A stretch of 64,000 nt of DNA from JBNAVY01 sp049700195 (lineage in GTDB: Bacteria; Bacillota; Thermoanaerobacteria; Thermoanaerobacterales; Thermoanaerobacteraceae). Shown here piece by piece: positions 17,040 to 26,788 of the stretch (its first letter is position 1; each line of letters starts with the position of its first letter). The translations under genes were made by a program, and so were the position numbers. The stretch covers positions 1-64,000 of the forward strand of contig JBNAVY010000006.1 of assembly GCA_049700195.1 (NCBI GenBank), written 5' to 3'. The notes beneath the pieces were generated by a model, which was given only the letters and a program-made list of their open reading frames with translations, did no database searches and was not told the origin of the DNA.

Positions 17040-18655
17040 TACAGCACCCCCTCTTTTGAAATATATAATAGTCTATATTCTGTTGGTGATAAGCCTGTAC
17101 TTTTCTTAAATAATTTACTAAAATAATTTGGATCACTATATCCAATGTTATAGGCTATTTCTTTAATTGTTTGACTTTCATCTTTTAACATTTCTTTTGC
17201 CTTTAAAATTCTGAAGTTTGTAATAAAATCGACGAAATTTTCCCCTGTTTGCTCTTTAAAAAATTTGCTGAAATAATGATAGCTCATATTTATTTCTTTT
17301 GCCGCATCAACCATAGTTATGTTTTTATTATAGTTTTCAGTTATATATTTAATAACTTTACCTGTTATATTGTTTATTTCTTTTCCCTTTATTATATTTA
17401 TATTTTCAAATAGGCCTCTCAAATTACTTATAAATTTTAGCTTAATCTCCTCAACATCAGTTGTCTTTAAAAGATCTAAATAATATTCGCTTTCCAAATA
17501 GTAAATCTTTCCAGAATAATATGGTATTGCTCTTTTAATATTTGTTATTATTTCTAAAATTCTTGATTTTATTTTATCTATGTCCTTTCCATAATTTAAA
17601 ATCATCCATTCATAAATATCATTAAATATAATTATTGCTTGTTCTAAGTTTCCAGATATAATTTTATCTAAAAAAATATTTTCTTTACCTGCCGGATATA
17701 AATCTCTTGAAGTTTCTAAAACAATTGCAGCATCATCAAAATGCATAATTATATCTTTATTAGTTATTTTTGTAGCGATTTCTGCTTCTCGAAAAGAATT
17801 TATAAAATTTTCTATATAATATGGACGACCAATCCCTAACTTATATTGTATTTTTAATTCTTCACCTATATAATCTAAAAACTTTTTTGCTAAATCTATA
17901 GAAATATTTTTTATTTCATAAATATTAATATTATCTTCTACAGGTATATATGCAAAAATACTATTTATTAAAGGAGCACTTACAATACACTTAGTTAAAT
18001 CTTTAAATACTTCTTTAAAATAATCAAAAAACTTCTGCTTTTCAATACTTATTAAAAGATTATTTTCATTATTTAATTTTTCATCAGAAATTATATTACC
18101 TAAAATAATATATCCATAATTTAATTTCATATGAAATATATCCTCATAAAAAGATAATTCATTTAAATCTGATTCATTAAACAATTGTGAATATAAAAAT
18201 TGCCCTTCTATATAAGGTAATATTTTATTAAGTTTTTCTCTTAGTTCTAGTTCTTTTGCTATTCTGACTTTTTTTTCATTTATAATATCTGAAGCAGATG
18301 TTATGACTTCTATAATTTTACTTTTATTTAAAGGTTTTAATAGATAATCAATTACACCAAGTTCTATAGCATCTTTTGCATAATTAAAATATTCATAAGC
18401 TGAAATAATCACAAAAAGTATATCTTTATATTGATTTTTAATTTGTTTAATAGCTTCTATGCCATTAATACCAGGCATTCTTATATCCATAAAAACAATA
18501 TCCGGTTTTAAGTCTATTATTTTTTCAACAGCATCTCTGCCAGATTTTGCAAAACCTATTACGTCAGCTTTTACATTGTTTTTTTCAATAATAAACTTAA
18601 TAGAATCAATAACTATCTGTTCATCATCCACAATAAATATTTTGAGCATCCTCAT
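17039..18655 (-). CDS. YesN/AraC-type response regulator
   Basis: A 538-residue response regulator. The receiver domain (about 1-125) has D57 in VFMDIRMPG as the phospho-acceptor, with DDE near the start and the switch lysine in LLKPLNKS. A long middle region of unknown fold follows. The C-terminal AraC/XylS double helix-turn-helix (about 435-530) ends GYSDPNYFSKLFKKSTG. It is the partner of the LytS-type kinase encoded just upstream; the genes overlap by 32 bases. The start may be this ATG or the one two codons later, as AAGGGGG could serve either. The likely target is xylFGH, by analogy with C. beijerinckii. Confidence 0.92.
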   Translation of the reverse strand: MRMLKIFIVDDEQIVIDSIKFIIEKNNVKADVIGFAKSGRDAVEKIIDLKPDIVFMDIRMPGINGIEAIKQIKNQYKDILFVIISAYEYFNYAKDAIELGVIDYLLKPLNKSKIIEVITSASDIINEKKVRIAKELELREKLNKILPYIEGQFLYSQLFNESDLNELSFYEDIFHMKLNYGYIILGNIISDEKLNNENNLLISIEKQKFFDYFKEVFKDLTKCIVSAPLINSIFAYIPVEDNINIYEIKNISIDLAKKFLDYIGEELKIQYKLGIGRPYYIENFINSFREAEIATKITNKDIIMHFDDAAIVLETSRDLYPAGKENIFLDKIISGNLEQAIIIFNDIYEWMILNYGKDIDKIKSRILEIITNIKRAIPYYSGKIYYLESEYYLDLLKTTDVEEIKLKFISNLRGLFENINIIKGKEINNITGKVIKYITENYNKNITMVDAAKEINMSYHYFSKFFKEQTGENFVDFITNFRILKAKEMLKDESQTIKEIAYNIGYSDPNYFSKLFKKSTGLSPTEYRLLYISKEGVL

Positions 18656-20153
18656 TTTCCCCCTTAATAACCGGTATCTTTAAAATAACTGAAGTACCTG
18701 TCCCAATATGACTTTCTATTTTAATCACATCATCAACCTCAGGAATGTTATAAAAAAGCCTGAGCCTATTTATAATATTATGCATCCCTATGCCAGTAAC
18801 ATGTTTTTTTGTCAAGTCTTCAGCATTATCAGCCGATAAAATTGCTTTTATCCTATCATCCGACATCCCAATTCCGTTATCTAGTACTTCTATATAAACT
18901 CTATTATGATTTTTTGTTACATTTAATGTAATATTTCCACCACTTTCTACATCCTCTAAACCATGTATGAAAGCATTTTCAACTACTGGCTGTATAATAG
19001 TACAAGGCATTTTAATATCTAATAAATTTTCATCAATGTTTAAACTGAAATTTATCCTGTCCCCAAATCTTGTTTTTAAAATATACATATAATTTTTAAC
19101 GTTTTTTATTTCATCTTTAAGAGTAACAGCTGTATCTAACTGTCTTAAATTATATCTAAATAAATCTGAAATATTTTCTATAAATTCCGAGGATTTTTCA
19201 GCTCCCTCCATCATTGCAAGTTGTGCAGCAGTGTTTAAAGTATTAAACAAAAAATGAGGATTAATTTGTGATTGAAGTGCTTTTAATTCAGCGTCTTTTA
19301 ATAAACTTTTCATTTTTAAATTTTGCATTTCTTGTTCTTTAAGCCTTTTTTCTATCTCTGCCTGATTTTTAATCTCACTTATATAATTTCTAATATTTAT
19401 TACCATTTTATTGAAAGCTTCCCCTAGTATACTTATTTCATCATTTGTTCTTATTTTAAGAGGTTTTATATCAAAATCCCCTTTTGATACTTTTACTGCT
19501 GAATTAGATAATTGAATAATTGGTTTTGTTATTGTATAAGTAAATAAAATTGCTAAGAATATATTCAAAAATACTGAGCCAATAATCAAAATTATATTTA
19601 AATAACTTATATATTCCATATTCTTATTTATTACACTGTATTTTGTAGAACCTTGCTGAAGCTTGCTGTTAAGTAAATTGTTTATATAAAATTTTATATA
19701 TTCACTTATATTATTTGATCTTGTAAAATGAGCAATATATTCACTGCTTATACGACCCCTTTTTGCATTTATAGCTGCATCAGTTTCACTTAGAAGACTG
19801 TCAATCATATTGCCAATATCTTTTAGCATAAGACTATCTTGATCATAGCTTTTGATTTTAGATATGTTAAAAGCTTCCTCTTGTAAACTGTTATATAAAG
19901 TATAATAATTTAAAAGAGCATCAGAAGATTTTGTAGATAAATATTTTTCTACTTCTGTTTCTAAAGAACTTACATCAGTATTTAGATTATTTAAATATAT
20001 ATAATCTGTAAAAATAGATTTTAATCGTTCTATTACATATTTTGCATTATAGTATGAATAAAAACTGGTAATTCCCATAAGTATAGTTATTAAGAGATAA
20101 TAAATAAATAATTTTTGCCTTATTCCACCAAGATTCCATATGTTATTTTTCAT
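18624..20153 (-). CDS. LytS/YesM-type sensor histidine kinase
   Basis: A 509-residue membrane kinase. TM1 (about 12-34) and TM2 (about 183-208) flank a roughly 150-residue extracellular helical domain. A HAMP domain, a coiled coil and the His-kinase box SQINPHFLFNTLN with H300 follow, then an ATPase domain with QPVVENAFIHG, DNGIGM and GIGMHNI. An upstream GTG exists, but ATG at 20153 was chosen because GGGTGA lies just before it. The extracellular domain has no obvious sugar-binding fold. It probably reads the state of the anchored binding proteins encoded on either side. Confidence 0.92.
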   Translation of the reverse strand: MKNNIWNLGGIRQKLFIYYLLITILMGITSFYSYYNAKYVIERLKSIFTDYIYLNNLNTDVSSLETEVEKYLSTKSSDALLNYYTLYNSLQEEAFNISKIKSYDQDSLMLKDIGNMIDSLLSETDAAINAKRGRISSEYIAHFTRSNNISEYIKFYINNLLNSKLQQGSTKYSVINKNMEYISYLNIILIIGSVFLNIFLAILFTYTITKPIIQLSNSAVKVSKGDFDIKPLKIRTNDEISILGEAFNKMVINIRNYISEIKNQAEIEKRLKEQEMQNLKMKSLLKDAELKALQSQINPHFLFNTLNTAAQLAMMEGAEKSSEFIENISDLFRYNLRQLDTAVTLKDEIKNVKNYMYILKTRFGDRINFSLNIDENLLDIKMPCTIIQPVVENAFIHGLEDVESGGNITLNVTKNHNRVYIEVLDNGIGMSDDRIKAILSADNAEDLTKKHVTGIGMHNIINRLRLFYNIPEVDDVIKIESHIGTGTSVILKIPVIKGENEDAQNIYCG

Positions 20154-20164
20154 GTTTTCACCCA

Positions 20165-21172
20165 CTATTTAATTGACTGTATTCTTTTTATATATTGCTG
20201 TATATTATCCTTTGTAATTATATTAACACCAGTATCTACAAAAGTTGAAACATTGTTTTTTTCTTTTATTTCTATCATTGATCTTATACTCTCATATCCT
20301 AATTTATATGGATCACTCATTACACTGCCATATATAATCCCTTTCTGTATATATCTTAAAATATCAGGAGTATCACCATAACCTATTATATGAATCTCTC
20401 CGACCTTATTAAAATCTACAATCACTTGTGCTGTTCCTATAGTATCAACAGAATCAGTAGTATATATGGCATTTATCTCTTGATTGCTATTTATTATTGA
20501 TTGAGTTATTTCCTCTGCACTTAAGGTGCCAAGTTTAGAAGTATAAATCTTTACTATTTTCATATCTTTATAATTTTTTAGAGAATCTAAAAATCCACTT
20601 ATTTTTAAATTCTGATTTACACTATCTGTCTGATAATCATTACTTACAATAATTGCAATATTTGCTTTTCCTTTTGTCGCTTTTATCATAAGCTTTCCTG
20701 CTTCTTCACCAAGCTGAAAACTGTTTGTCCCTATATATGCCTGCCTTTTACTATCTTTTGCATCATTTTCTATGGTAATGACAGGAATCCCCTCTTTATA
20801 TGCATCATCTATAAGTTTTATAAATTCCTGGTTATTTGATACATATGCTATAATACCATCTACTTTTGATAATATTGCAATATCAAAATATTTAAGTTCT
20901 TCTTGTATGTTATTAAATTTTGGTGCATTAAACTCTACAGCAACATTATAAAATTTCGCTGCATCCATGGCTCCCATCCTAACTTCTTTCCAAAATGGGT
21001 CAACAGAATTTTGAGCAACTATAAAAAAATGGTATTCAGGATTTTTAGCAAAAATAGGCTCTTCAACCCATCTGAGCTTGTACAAAAAAATACTCAAAAA
21101 AATTATTAATATAATTAGTATTAAAATTATATGATCACTTAATAAGTAAAGAAGCCGTTTTAACGTTTTCAT
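20165..21172 (-). CDS. Membrane-anchored RbsB-type sugar-binding protein
   Basis: A 335-residue protein with one strong N-terminal membrane helix (about 13-31), no lipobox, and a periplasmic-binding fold of the ribose/galactose type. Recognisable segments are DPFWKEVRMGAMDAAK, VDGIIAYVSN, IPVITIEND and AYIGTNSFQLG. It is the first gene of the sensor operon, followed closely by the kinase. Being tethered and lacking its own permease and ATPase, it is more likely a second sensory receptor than a transport protein. It is clearly different from the XylFII-like protein at the other end of the operon. The ligand is unknown. Confidence 0.85.
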   Translation of the reverse strand: MKTLKRLLYLLSDHIILILIILIIFLSIFLYKLRWVEEPIFAKNPEYHFFIVAQNSVDPFWKEVRMGAMDAAKFYNVAVEFNAPKFNNIQEELKYFDIAILSKVDGIIAYVSNNQEFIKLIDDAYKEGIPVITIENDAKDSKRQAYIGTNSFQLGEEAGKLMIKATKGKANIAIIVSNDYQTDSVNQNLKISGFLDSLKNYKDMKIVKIYTSKLGTLSAEEITQSIINSNQEINAIYTTDSVDTIGTAQVIVDFNKVGEIHIIGYGDTPDILRYIQKGIIYGSVMSDPYKLGYESIRSMIEIKEKNNVSTFVDTGVNIITKDNIQQYIKRIQSIK

Positions 21173-21207
21173 AATTTCTTAATCTCCTTATTTGTATAAT
21201 TACTACT

Positions 21208-21237
21208 ATAATAAATTAAACATAAATAATATATCAA
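21208..21237 (-). promoter_or_regulatory. Candidate promoter of the sugar-sensing operon
   Basis: On the minus strand TTGATA and TATTAT are separated by 18 bases, about 35 bases before the first gene. The rest of the 327-base gap up to the next gene is AT-rich and holds nothing else recognisable except the fbp terminator. Confidence 0.4.
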
Positions 21238-21417
21238 TAAAATCTTATTAAAAAATTGTCATTAAAATTATCTCTAAATTTTATTATACTATAAAAAACA
21301 AAAATATCTTATACAGTCTAAATAGCATTTTAGTATTATTTTATATATTTAATTAAATCAATTAAATCTCACTTTTTTAATAATATAATGTTTTCTTCTT
21401 TATTTTAAATAATAAGA

Positions 21418-21447
21418 AAAGAACCTCATCATACTAATGGGTTCTTA
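21418..21447 (-). terminator. Terminator after the fructose-bisphosphate aldolase/phosphatase gene
   Basis: AAGAACC pairs with GGTTCTT around a loop of about 16 bases. On the minus strand it is followed by TTCTTATTATTT. It lies about 50 bases past the stop codon. Confidence 0.6.
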
Positions 21448-21499
21448 TTTATTAAAAATACAAAATAATTTTTTAAATTTTAAACTTTATTTTTTAAAA

Positions 21500-22588
21500 T
21501 TATTCCTCATTCCAAACATCTTGGAGTTTTTCCATTACCCCTGGTAAAGTAGTATATTCAAGATCGTCTAAGGATAATCTATGTGGTTCAAATGGTCCCA
21601 TGGTTCTTAAGTAATCGGATATATCCAATGCTTTCTTTCTTGCATTGTCAAAGGCAACATCTTTAAAGAAGTCCTGTGCTCCAATTAATTTTCCATCAGC
21701 AATCTGAAAACCTAGAGCTATTACTCTTGGTGGGCCATCAAACCTTGTAGGAACAGCACTGTCAACTGAAACTGGTATCATAGGTCCATAGTGGGAACCC
21801 CTCATCCATCCTGAAACTAGATGCGGATTTGCAAACGGTTCAAGTACCTCTCCTACAGCTGGTAACCCGCTTTGACATCTAACTATCATAACAGGATCGT
21901 CTTTCCCTACATATCGACCAGCCATAAGATTCATCCTTTGAGTTGATGAAACAGCAGCTATTTCTCTGTTTTTTGTATACACTTTTCTTATACAGTATCT
22001 CCCTGATGCCCCAATAAAAACGAGCAAATCATATAAATCCTCCGGAGTTTTAAAAACTACATTTCTATGTCCAATCATATCATAAACTTCAAATAAAAAT
22101 CCATTATGCATATTAGGGTCTATCACAAGCCCTATTGTATTAAAAGGGTCTGCAAACATTTTATAAAGAGGTAGATTCCATGCACCTGGCTCAGTTTTAT
22201 CAGCCATAAAAATTACTACGGGTTCACTTTTCCTTTCTTCAAACTCCATTTCAGCTACACCAGGACCTAAACCTTTTATATTACCTGAAAAAGAATCCTG
22301 TAGCAAATCTTGGCCTGCACCATAAAGTTTTAACTCCCTTGCTCTTCTGGCACACAAATAAAATGTATCCCATGCCAGTTTATGTATTTCATTATTGTCT
22401 GTTCCTTTCCTATGTGTCATTATAAGTTCCAGATCATCTCCTACATGTGTTACATAAAAATCAATAAGTTCTCTCCCTTCTTCTTTTAAATGATTTTTAG
22501 CAAGTTCTAAAAGATCCGGATGAACATCCGTATGACCAACACATCCTCCTATGTCTGCTTTAATTACAGTTAAAGTTATTTTTGACAT
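21500..22588 (-). CDS. fbp: Fructose-1,6-bisphosphate aldolase/phosphatase (class V FBPase)
   Basis: A 362-residue bifunctional gluconeogenic enzyme. It condenses dihydroxyacetone phosphate and glyceraldehyde 3-phosphate and then dephosphorylates the product to fructose 6-phosphate. The family is typical of archaea and deep-branching thermophilic bacteria. Visible acidic and histidine metal ligands are D12, H19, D51/D52, Q93, D130 and D230/D231. The Tyr-x-x-Lys pair Y226/K229 in GRYVGKDDP corresponds to the aldolase Schiff-base site of characterised members. A GAGGATG-type site precedes the ATG. It is divergent from the pyrophosphatase gene and looks monocistronic. Confidence 0.95.
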   Translation of the reverse strand: MSKITLTVIKADIGGCVGHTDVHPDLLELAKNHLKEEGRELIDFYVTHVGDDLELIMTHRKGTDNNEIHKLAWDTFYLCARRARELKLYGAGQDLLQDSFSGNIKGLGPGVAEMEFEERKSEPVVIFMADKTEPGAWNLPLYKMFADPFNTIGLVIDPNMHNGFLFEVYDMIGHRNVVFKTPEDLYDLLVFIGASGRYCIRKVYTKNREIAAVSSTQRMNLMAGRYVGKDDPVMIVRCQSGLPAVGEVLEPFANPHLVSGWMRGSHYGPMIPVSVDSAVPTRFDGPPRVIALGFQIADGKLIGAQDFFKDVAFDNARKKALDISDYLRTMGPFEPHRLSLDDLEYTTLPGVMEKLQDVWNEE

Positions 22589-22862
22589 TGCAACATCCTC
22601 CCCGATTTAATAGTATGTTATATTTAATAATAGTGTTATACTATATATATGAATATTGTATCTTATTATGATAATTTTTTCAATAGTATAACTTATATAT
22701 TCTGCTTTTTATTTTTAGATGATTAAAATCACTTTTTAAAATATATTAACAATTCAATTTGTTTAAAATATATAGAAGGAATTTTTGAAACTATGTCGAA
22801 ATATTAAACAGGGCTATAAAAGAGAAGAGCCTTAATATTTATTAAAATTATCAAAGAAAGGG

Positions 22863-25007
22863 ATGGTATTATTGGGTTCATATCTCATTTTAATTTACGG
22901 AGTAGTTATCATAGCGGCTCTCGTAATATTTGGTTTAATTAAATTTATTTTCGCACAAGAAAAAGGCGATTCAAAAATGCTAGAAATTTCTGACGCTATT
23001 AAAGAAGGTGCTATGGCATTTTTGAATAGGCAGTATAAAACTATTGCATGGTTAGCTTTAATAGTAGCTATAGTTATAGTTATTGCAAATTATTATGGCC
23101 ATCTGTCTGAAGGAACCTCTGCAGCAATTGAATTTGCATGGAAAATAGGCCTTGCTTTTGTTACAGGTGCCTTTTGTTCAGCACTATCAGGATATATAGG
23201 AATGTATATGGCAGTAAATTCAAATGTAAGAGCTGCAGCTGGTGCAAAATCTGGTTTAAACAGAGCTCTTCAAATAGCCTTAAAAGGTGGAGCAGTTACA
23301 GGTCTTGCAGTTACTGCTTTATCTTTATTTGGAGTTGCAACATTATTCTTAGCTTATGGCGGTATGTCTGGCAATGAATCATTGATTAAAGAAGCTCCAT
23401 CTTTAATAATAGGATTTGGTTTTGGAGCCTCTTTTGTAGCATTATTTGCACAGTTAGGCGGAGGTATTTATACTAAAGCAGCGGATGTAGGTGCTGACCT
23501 TGTTGGTAAAGTCGAAGCAGGAATACCAGAGGATGACCCTAGAAATCCTGCTGTTATAGCAGATCTTGTAGGTGACAATGTTGGTGATTGTGCAGGAAGA
23601 GGCGCAGATCTTTTTGAATCAACTGCCGCAGAAAATATTGGTGCAATGATATTAGGTGTAGCCTTATATCCTGTATTTGGATGGAGAGGAATGCTTTTCC
23701 CACTTGTTGCACGTGCAATTGGTATAATTGCTTCAATCATAGGTATTTTCTTTGTCAATACTAAAGATGATTCTAAAGATCCTATGGTTGCTTTAAATAA
23801 AGGTTATTTTGTTACTACAGCAGTAAATCTTCTTATACTTATTTTCGTTGTTAAAATGACCTTATATGGAAAACTTCCAGACGGGACAGATGTAAACTAT
23901 TGGCTCTTGTATGGTGCTGTATTTACAGGTGTTATTTTAAGCTATATTTTTGTTTTCTTAACAGATTATTATACTTCAGTAAATAAACGCCCTGTACAAG
24001 AAATAGCAAAATCTTCTACAACAGGAGCCGCTACAAACATTATTACAGGTGTTTCAGTAGGAATGGAGTCAACTGCACTTCCTGTAATATTTATATCTGC
24101 AGCAATATTTATTTCATATAAGCTTGGAGAATTAGCTTTACCTGGAATCTCAAGTGCAGGATTATATGGTACTGCTATTGCTACAATGGGTATGCTCTCG
24201 ACAACAGCTTATATATTGGCTATGGATACTTTTGGGCCTATTACTGATAATGCCGGCGGAATTACTGAAATGTCAGGAGCTCCAGAAGAAGTAAGACTTG
24301 TAACTGATAGATTAGATGCCTGCGGAAATACTACAAAAGCTCTTACAAAAGGATATGCTGTTGGTTCAGCAGCTTTAGCTACTTTCTTGCTATTTTCCGC
24401 ATACTTAGATGAAGTAAAAAAAATATTAGGTAAACCCTTGGATTCTTGGTATACTGTTGATATAGGAAAACCAGAAGTGTTTATTGGAGCATTTATAGGT
24501 GCTATGATTGTTTATTTATTTAGTTCTACAGCAATAAGAGCTGTAGGAAAAGCTGCACAATACGTAATTCTCGATGTTAGAGATCAGTTTAAAGAAAATC
24601 CTGGAATAATGGAAAGTACATCAAAACCAAATTATGCTCGTACAGTCGATATTGTTACAAAGGCAGCATTAAAAGAAATGGTTATCCCTGGACTTATAGT
24701 TGTTGTAACACCAATACTTGTTGGTGTAATTCTTGGTCGTGAAGCAGCAGCTGGATTTTTAATGATAGGTACTATAGCCGGAGTTATAATGGCTCTATTT
24801 TTAAACAACAGCGGTGGTGCATGGGATAATGCAAAAAAATTTATTGAACTTGGTAATTATGGTGGTAAAAAATCAGAAGCACATAAAGCAGGTGTTGTTG
24901 GTGATACTGTAGGTGATCCTTTTAAAGATACAGCAGGACCTTCTTTACACGTTCTTATAAAACTTATTAGTACTATTACACTTGTTTTTGTTTCGCTATT
25001 TAGATAA
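22863..25007 (+). CDS. hppA: Membrane-bound proton-pumping pyrophosphatase
   Basis: A 714-residue integral membrane pyrophosphatase with about 16 hydrophobic segments. It couples PPi hydrolysis to ion pumping. The catalytic segments DVGADLVGKVEAG, DNVGDCAGRGADLFES and the C-terminal VGDTVGDPFKDTAGP are intact. GNTTKALTKG carries the Lys/Thr pair of the K+-independent class, which pumps H+ and not Na+. The true start may be TTG at 22872. The listed ATG immediately follows AAAGGG with no spacer, whereas the TTG sits 9 bases after it. A hairpin terminator follows the gene. Confidence 0.96.
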   Translation: MVLLGSYLILIYGVVIIAALVIFGLIKFIFAQEKGDSKMLEISDAIKEGAMAFLNRQYKTIAWLALIVAIVIVIANYYGHLSEGTSAAIEFAWKIGLAFVTGAFCSALSGYIGMYMAVNSNVRAAAGAKSGLNRALQIALKGGAVTGLAVTALSLFGVATLFLAYGGMSGNESLIKEAPSLIIGFGFGASFVALFAQLGGGIYTKAADVGADLVGKVEAGIPEDDPRNPAVIADLVGDNVGDCAGRGADLFESTAAENIGAMILGVALYPVFGWRGMLFPLVARAIGIIASIIGIFFVNTKDDSKDPMVALNKGYFVTTAVNLLILIFVVKMTLYGKLPDGTDVNYWLLYGAVFTGVILSYIFVFLTDYYTSVNKRPVQEIAKSSTTGAATNIITGVSVGMESTALPVIFISAAIFISYKLGELALPGISSAGLYGTAIATMGMLSTTAYILAMDTFGPITDNAGGITEMSGAPEEVRLVTDRLDACGNTTKALTKGYAVGSAALATFLLFSAYLDEVKKILGKPLDSWYTVDIGKPEVFIGAFIGAMIVYLFSSTAIRAVGKAAQYVILDVRDQFKENPGIMESTSKPNYARTVDIVTKAALKEMVIPGLIVVVTPILVGVILGREAAAGFLMIGTIAGVIMALFLNNSGGAWDNAKKFIELGNYGGKKSEAHKAGVVGDTVGDPFKDTAGPSLHVLIKLISTITLVFVSLFR

Positions 25008-25012
25008 GCATT

Positions 25013-25042
25013 ATAAGGAGAGAATTTTATTTCTCTCCTTAT
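25013..25042 (+). terminator. Terminator after hppA
   Basis: ATAAGGAGAGAA pairs perfectly with TTCTCTCCTTAT around a 6-base loop, followed by CTTTCTATT. It starts 6 bases after the stop codon. Confidence 0.75.
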
Positions 25043-25273
25043 CTTTCTATTAAATATATTTGTTCTGCATAAAATCAACTTATTATGTTTATCAAATTAT
25101 ACGATTCTATCTTTTTTAACTTTGATAGTAAATGTTATTATTTAATAGAAAATTTAAAAGAAATTTTCCCAACAACTATTTTATACTATCCTTAGAAACT
25201 AAATTTTTGTGATTATGTTGTATTTAATGATATAATAAAAATATAATAACAAAAATAAAGGAGGTAAACTTTT

Positions 25274-25702
25274 ATGGGTTATAAAGAAGTTTCAGTTAAA
25301 AGAAAGTTTATGGGTAGATTTCCTCATGGTGCTGATTTACTTGAAGAAATAAATAAGTTTATTAATGAAAATAAAATTTATTCAGGTGAAATTAGTATTA
25401 TAGGTGCGGTAACAAAATCTATATTTGGCTATTATGATTCTGAAGGTAAAAAATATATACATATTGAAAAAAATGAACATATGGAAATGCTTAGTGCATC
25501 GGGAAATATATCTGTAAATGATGGTAAACCTTTCCCTCATGTGCATATTATTTTAGCTGATAAAAATGGCTCGGTTTTTGGAGGACATTTAATGGAAGGT
25601 ACAAAAATATTTGCTGCTGAATTTATAATTTCTGATTTTGGTGATGATACTTTTAAAAGAACTGATGACATTCCTACAGGACTAAAACTTTGGAATTTAT
25701 AA
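25274..25702 (+). CDS. PCC/DUF296-domain protein
   Basis: A 142-residue single PCC (plant and prokaryote conserved, DUF296) domain. The conserved metal or ligand histidines appear in PHVHI and FGGHLMEG, which are the family hallmarks. Plant members combine the domain with AT-hooks to bind DNA. Stand-alone bacterial members like this one lack a DNA-binding part and have no settled function. AAGGAGG precedes the ATG, and TTGTGA/TATAAT with 18-base spacing lies just upstream as a possible promoter. It is monocistronic and convergent with the FAD-enzyme operon through a shared palindrome. Confidence 0.85.
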   Translation: MGYKEVSVKRKFMGRFPHGADLLEEINKFINENKIYSGEISIIGAVTKSIFGYYDSEGKKYIHIEKNEHMEMLSASGNISVNDGKPFPHVHIILADKNGSVFGGHLMEGTKIFAAEFIISDFGDDTFKRTDDIPTGLKLWNL

Positions 25703-25754
25703 ATAAAAACGTCTAAAATTCACATATGAATTTTAGACGTTTTTATTTATAAAT
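25695..25754. terminator. 28-bp-stem palindrome shared by the PCC and FAD-enzyme genes
   Basis: The arms 25695-25722 and 25727-25754 are exact reverse complements with a 4-base loop. The stop codons of both convergent genes lie inside. The centre is ACGTCTAAAATTCA, with TTTTTATTT or its mirror at the outer ends. Confidence 0.85.
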
Positions 25755-26788
25755 GGATGTATATATTTTATAGGATCAAAATACTTATTATAAACAAAAT
25801 TCCTAATTAATGGCATTGATAAAAATCTTATTAATTTATCATAACCTTTATTTTCAAATCCATTTATTAATTTCCTGTAATCACTCATTTTCTTAATTCT
25901 ATTGTTTATACTATATACCATTTTTTCAAAATCTGTACCTAAGGCTATTGACTTTGCTGCATATATACCACTTTTCATGGCATTTATAATACCTACACCT
26001 AAAAGCGGATCTAAAAATCCTGCTGCATTACCTACTAAAAATACATTGCCTACTTTATGATCTTTAGCAATTCCTGCATTAATACTCCCTTCATAAGTTT
26101 CAACTATTTCATAATCTAATTTTTCGTTAATTAAAAAACTATTCCACATATATTCAACATTTTCTTCTTTTGTGTATGTCATAACCAAAATCAAAGATGC
26201 TTTTTTTTCACTCATTGGAAGTAAATATGCATATCCTGACCTTGCATAGTCAGTATTAAACCATATTTGAGCTGTATTTATATCAAATTCTCCTAAAACT
26301 GTAGCTCCTTTTATTTTTGTAGAAACTATATTTTCAAATTCTGTAATTTCGCTAGTAATGCATGTATTACCAGTAGCAATTATTGTATAATCATAAAGAT
26401 TTATTAATTTTTTATAATCAATACTTGTACTAAAATTTATTTTTTTATTTAAAGTACTTGCTAATTTACTCTCAATACTACCTCCACTTTGTCCTCTATG
26501 CAAAATATATCCTAAATCACCTTTAACTGTTACACTGTTTTTATAAGATTTCATAATTAAAGTTTTGATTTTAGAAACTGGTTTTATATCTATTCCACAG
26601 TTATTCCTAATATATTTTAAAGGATTTTTTACTGGTTTATTAGATAAGTATATAAGAGAACCAGCATATTCATAATAATTTCCTACTTTATGTTTCTTTT
26701 CAAAAATATCATAATCAATACCAAATTTATCAAAAGTTTTTGCACAGCATAATCCAGAAATACCAGCACCCAAAATAGCTATTTTCAT
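25733..26788 (-). CDS. FAD-dependent oxidoreductase, geranylgeranyl-reductase-like (copy 2)
   Basis: A 351-residue flavoprotein with an N-terminal Rossmann FAD motif, GAGISGL (about 7-13), an acidic end of the second strand (FEKK), and the ATG-type segment YTIIATGN. The C-terminal FAD ribityl-binding loop is VGNAAGFLDPLLGVGIINAM. That organisation is that of the geranylgeranyl reductase/digeranylgeranylglycerophospholipid reductase and squalene-monooxygenase-like group, which reduces isoprenoid double bonds. The substrate is unknown. It overlaps its upstream paralogue by one base, so the two are co-translated. The final codons lie in the palindromic terminator. Confidence 0.8.
   Translation of the reverse strand: MKIAILGAGISGLCCAKTFDKFGIDYDIFEKKHKVGNYYEYAGSLIYLSNKPVKNPLKYIRNNCGIDIKPVSKIKTLIMKSYKNSVTVKGDLGYILHRGQSGGSIESKLASTLNKKINFSTSIDYKKLINLYDYTIIATGNTCITSEITEFENIVSTKIKGATVLGEFDINTAQIWFNTDYARSGYAYLLPMSEKKASLILVMTYTKEENVEYMWNSFLINEKLDYEIVETYEGSINAGIAKDHKVGNVFLVGNAAGFLDPLLGVGIINAMKSGIYAAKSIALGTDFEKMVYSINNRIKKMSDYRKLINGFENKGYDKLIRFLSMPLIRNFVYNKYFDPIKYIHPFINKNV

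Noticed and set aside
22805..22840. Riboswitch or terminator in the hppA leader
   Set aside because: Only a 4-bp GGCT/AGCC stem can be built with certainty, and no T-run or known aptamer core is present.
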